Shown in pieces: positions 42,726 through 43,309 of a stretch of 43,309 nt of DNA. The stretch covers positions 1 to 43,309 of the forward strand of contig NZ_AONQ01000039.1 in NCBI RefSeq assembly GCF_000342045.1. The letters run 5' to 3'. The notes beneath the pieces were generated by a model. It saw only the letters and a list, made by a program, of their open reading frames with translations. It made no database searches and was not told the origin of the DNA. Both the position numbers and the translations under genes were made by a program. Position 1 is the first letter of the stretch, and each line of letters begins with the position of its first letter. This stretch comes from Paramagnetospirillum caucaseum. GTDB taxonomy: Bacteria > Pseudomonadota > Alphaproteobacteria > Rhodospirillales > Magnetospirillaceae.

Positions 42726-43309
42726 TCAGCGCATCTCGATCCTGACCAGTCCGGGCAGGTCGGCGTAATCCACCAGGATGCGCTTGACCCGCTCCTGCCA
42801 CAGCTCGGCGAAACGGGCGTGATCCTCGGGGTCGCGGCTGCCGCCCAGCACGCGCTGCAGGCGGTCGCGCATCTCGGGGTCGGCGGGCACCAGTTCGGGA
42901 TGATAGCTGGCCACCGCCGTCTGGCCGTCGTCCAGGCGACGCAGCGCCAGCTCGGCCCCGATATTGGCGGAAAAACGCTGCAGGTCGTTGCGGCCGAAGC
43001 GCCCGGCCAGCCCCTTGAACCCGCCCGGCCCGGCGGCGCCGGTGATCAGGCCGGCCACGCCGGCCATCACGCCGGTAACGCCTTCGTCCTGGGCATCGTC
43101 CATCAGCACCTGGACGGCGCCGCGCTCGGGCATGCCGTCGGGCCACAGGGCGCGCAGGGCCTTGATGGTCATCAGCCAGGCTCCGGCCACGGTGGGGCAG
43201 GAATGGCCGGCCAGACGCACCGCGTCCTCGTAGCGATAGGTGATCATGCCGTCGGCGGGGGCGCCCAGGAAGGCGGCCAGGGGGTCCTTGAGGGTGATGG
43301 CGGGGGCGT
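42726..43309 (-). CDS. FmdE-like protein (5' end outside window)
   Basis: The visible part has MITYRYEDAVRLAGHSCPTV followed by AGAWLMTIKALRALWPDGMP, the His-Cys motif (GHSCP) seen in FmdE (formylmethanofuran dehydrogenase subunit E-like) domains, and GRNDLQRFSANIGAELALRR. The frame stays open to the window edge through LKDPLAAFLGAPADGMITYR, so the gene starts outside. The function in a bacterium without methanogenesis is unknown; FmdE-like domains bind zinc. It is not obviously related to the glycosyltransferases downstream. Confidence 0.65.
   Translation of the reverse strand, partial: APAITLKDPLAAFLGAPADGMITYRYEDAVRLAGHSCPTVAGAWLMTIKALRALWPDGMPERGAVQVLMDDAQDEGVTGVMAGVAGLITGAAGPGGFKGLAGRFGRNDLQRFSANIGAELALRRLDDGQTAVASYHPELVPADPEMRDRLQRVLGGSRDPEDHARFAELWQERVKRILVDYADLPGLVRIEMR

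Overview
The window is GC-rich chromosomal DNA from an alphaproteobacterium, most likely order Rhodospirillales and plausibly Magnetospirillum or a close relative. This rests on the typical alphaproteobacterial gene order fur-olsB-olsA-miaB-phoH-ybeY-corC-lnt-xre-metK-trmB, a MucR/Ros regulator, a Fur without the CxxC zinc site, a B12-dependent class II ribonucleotide reductase, and an RpoH-type promoter of the alphaproteobacterial form. The genus is recalled from family knowledge, not computed. I saw no tRNA, rRNA, CRISPR array, transposase or prophage.

Layout. 1-11591 (plus strand): 3' part of a family 4 uracil-DNA glycosylase; an FkbM methyltransferase; dnaK-dnaJ behind a heat-shock promoter; a Phd/VapC-type toxin-antitoxin pair with a palindromic operator; ftsE-ftsX-DUF218-plsC packed with overlapping ends; nrdJ; and a small S4-domain protein. 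11599-15188 (minus): glnD and cobO. 15322-16832 (plus): pstB-phoU, facing a minus-strand DUF47-pit phosphate transport pair (16857-18509) that has a Pho-box-like site. 18596-28846 (minus): trmB, metK, an XRE regulator, lnt, corC, ybeY, phoH, miaB, the ornithine-lipid pair olsA/olsB, and fur. 28982-31560: mucR divergent from a TusA-like gene, rimI-tsaB, and a D-Ala-D-Ala dipeptidase. 31570-35567 (minus): an FMN alpha-hydroxy-acid dehydrogenase, a divergent RlmJ-like methyltransferase, an exported nuclease and galU. 35653-38532: a ChaC-like gene divergent from a DUF2125 protein and a class V aminotransferase. 38599-43309 (minus): three family 9 glycosyltransferases, a DUF6165 protein, and the 3' part of an FmdE-like gene running off the window.

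Most genes are housekeeping. Functional threads are protein folding (DnaK/J), cell division and envelope (FtsEX, Lnt, PlsC, OlsAB, GT9 cluster), nitrogen and phosphate sensing (GlnD, PstB, PhoU, Pit), B12 use (NrdJ, CobO), translation and tRNA modification (TrmB, MiaB, YbeY, TsaB, RimI) and iron control (Fur).

The most unusual material is not a complete new system but several small structures: a 75-bp in-frame block made of two perfect hairpins inside the conserved core of the class V aminotransferase; a translated triple 45-bp palindromic repeat at the start of corC; a strong intrinsic terminator lying inside the first codons of trmB just after metK; a divergent RlmJ-like protein (DPPP instead of DPPY/F) next to an exported nuclease; a MucR with a degenerate zinc site; and a DnaA-box cluster upstream of nrdJ.
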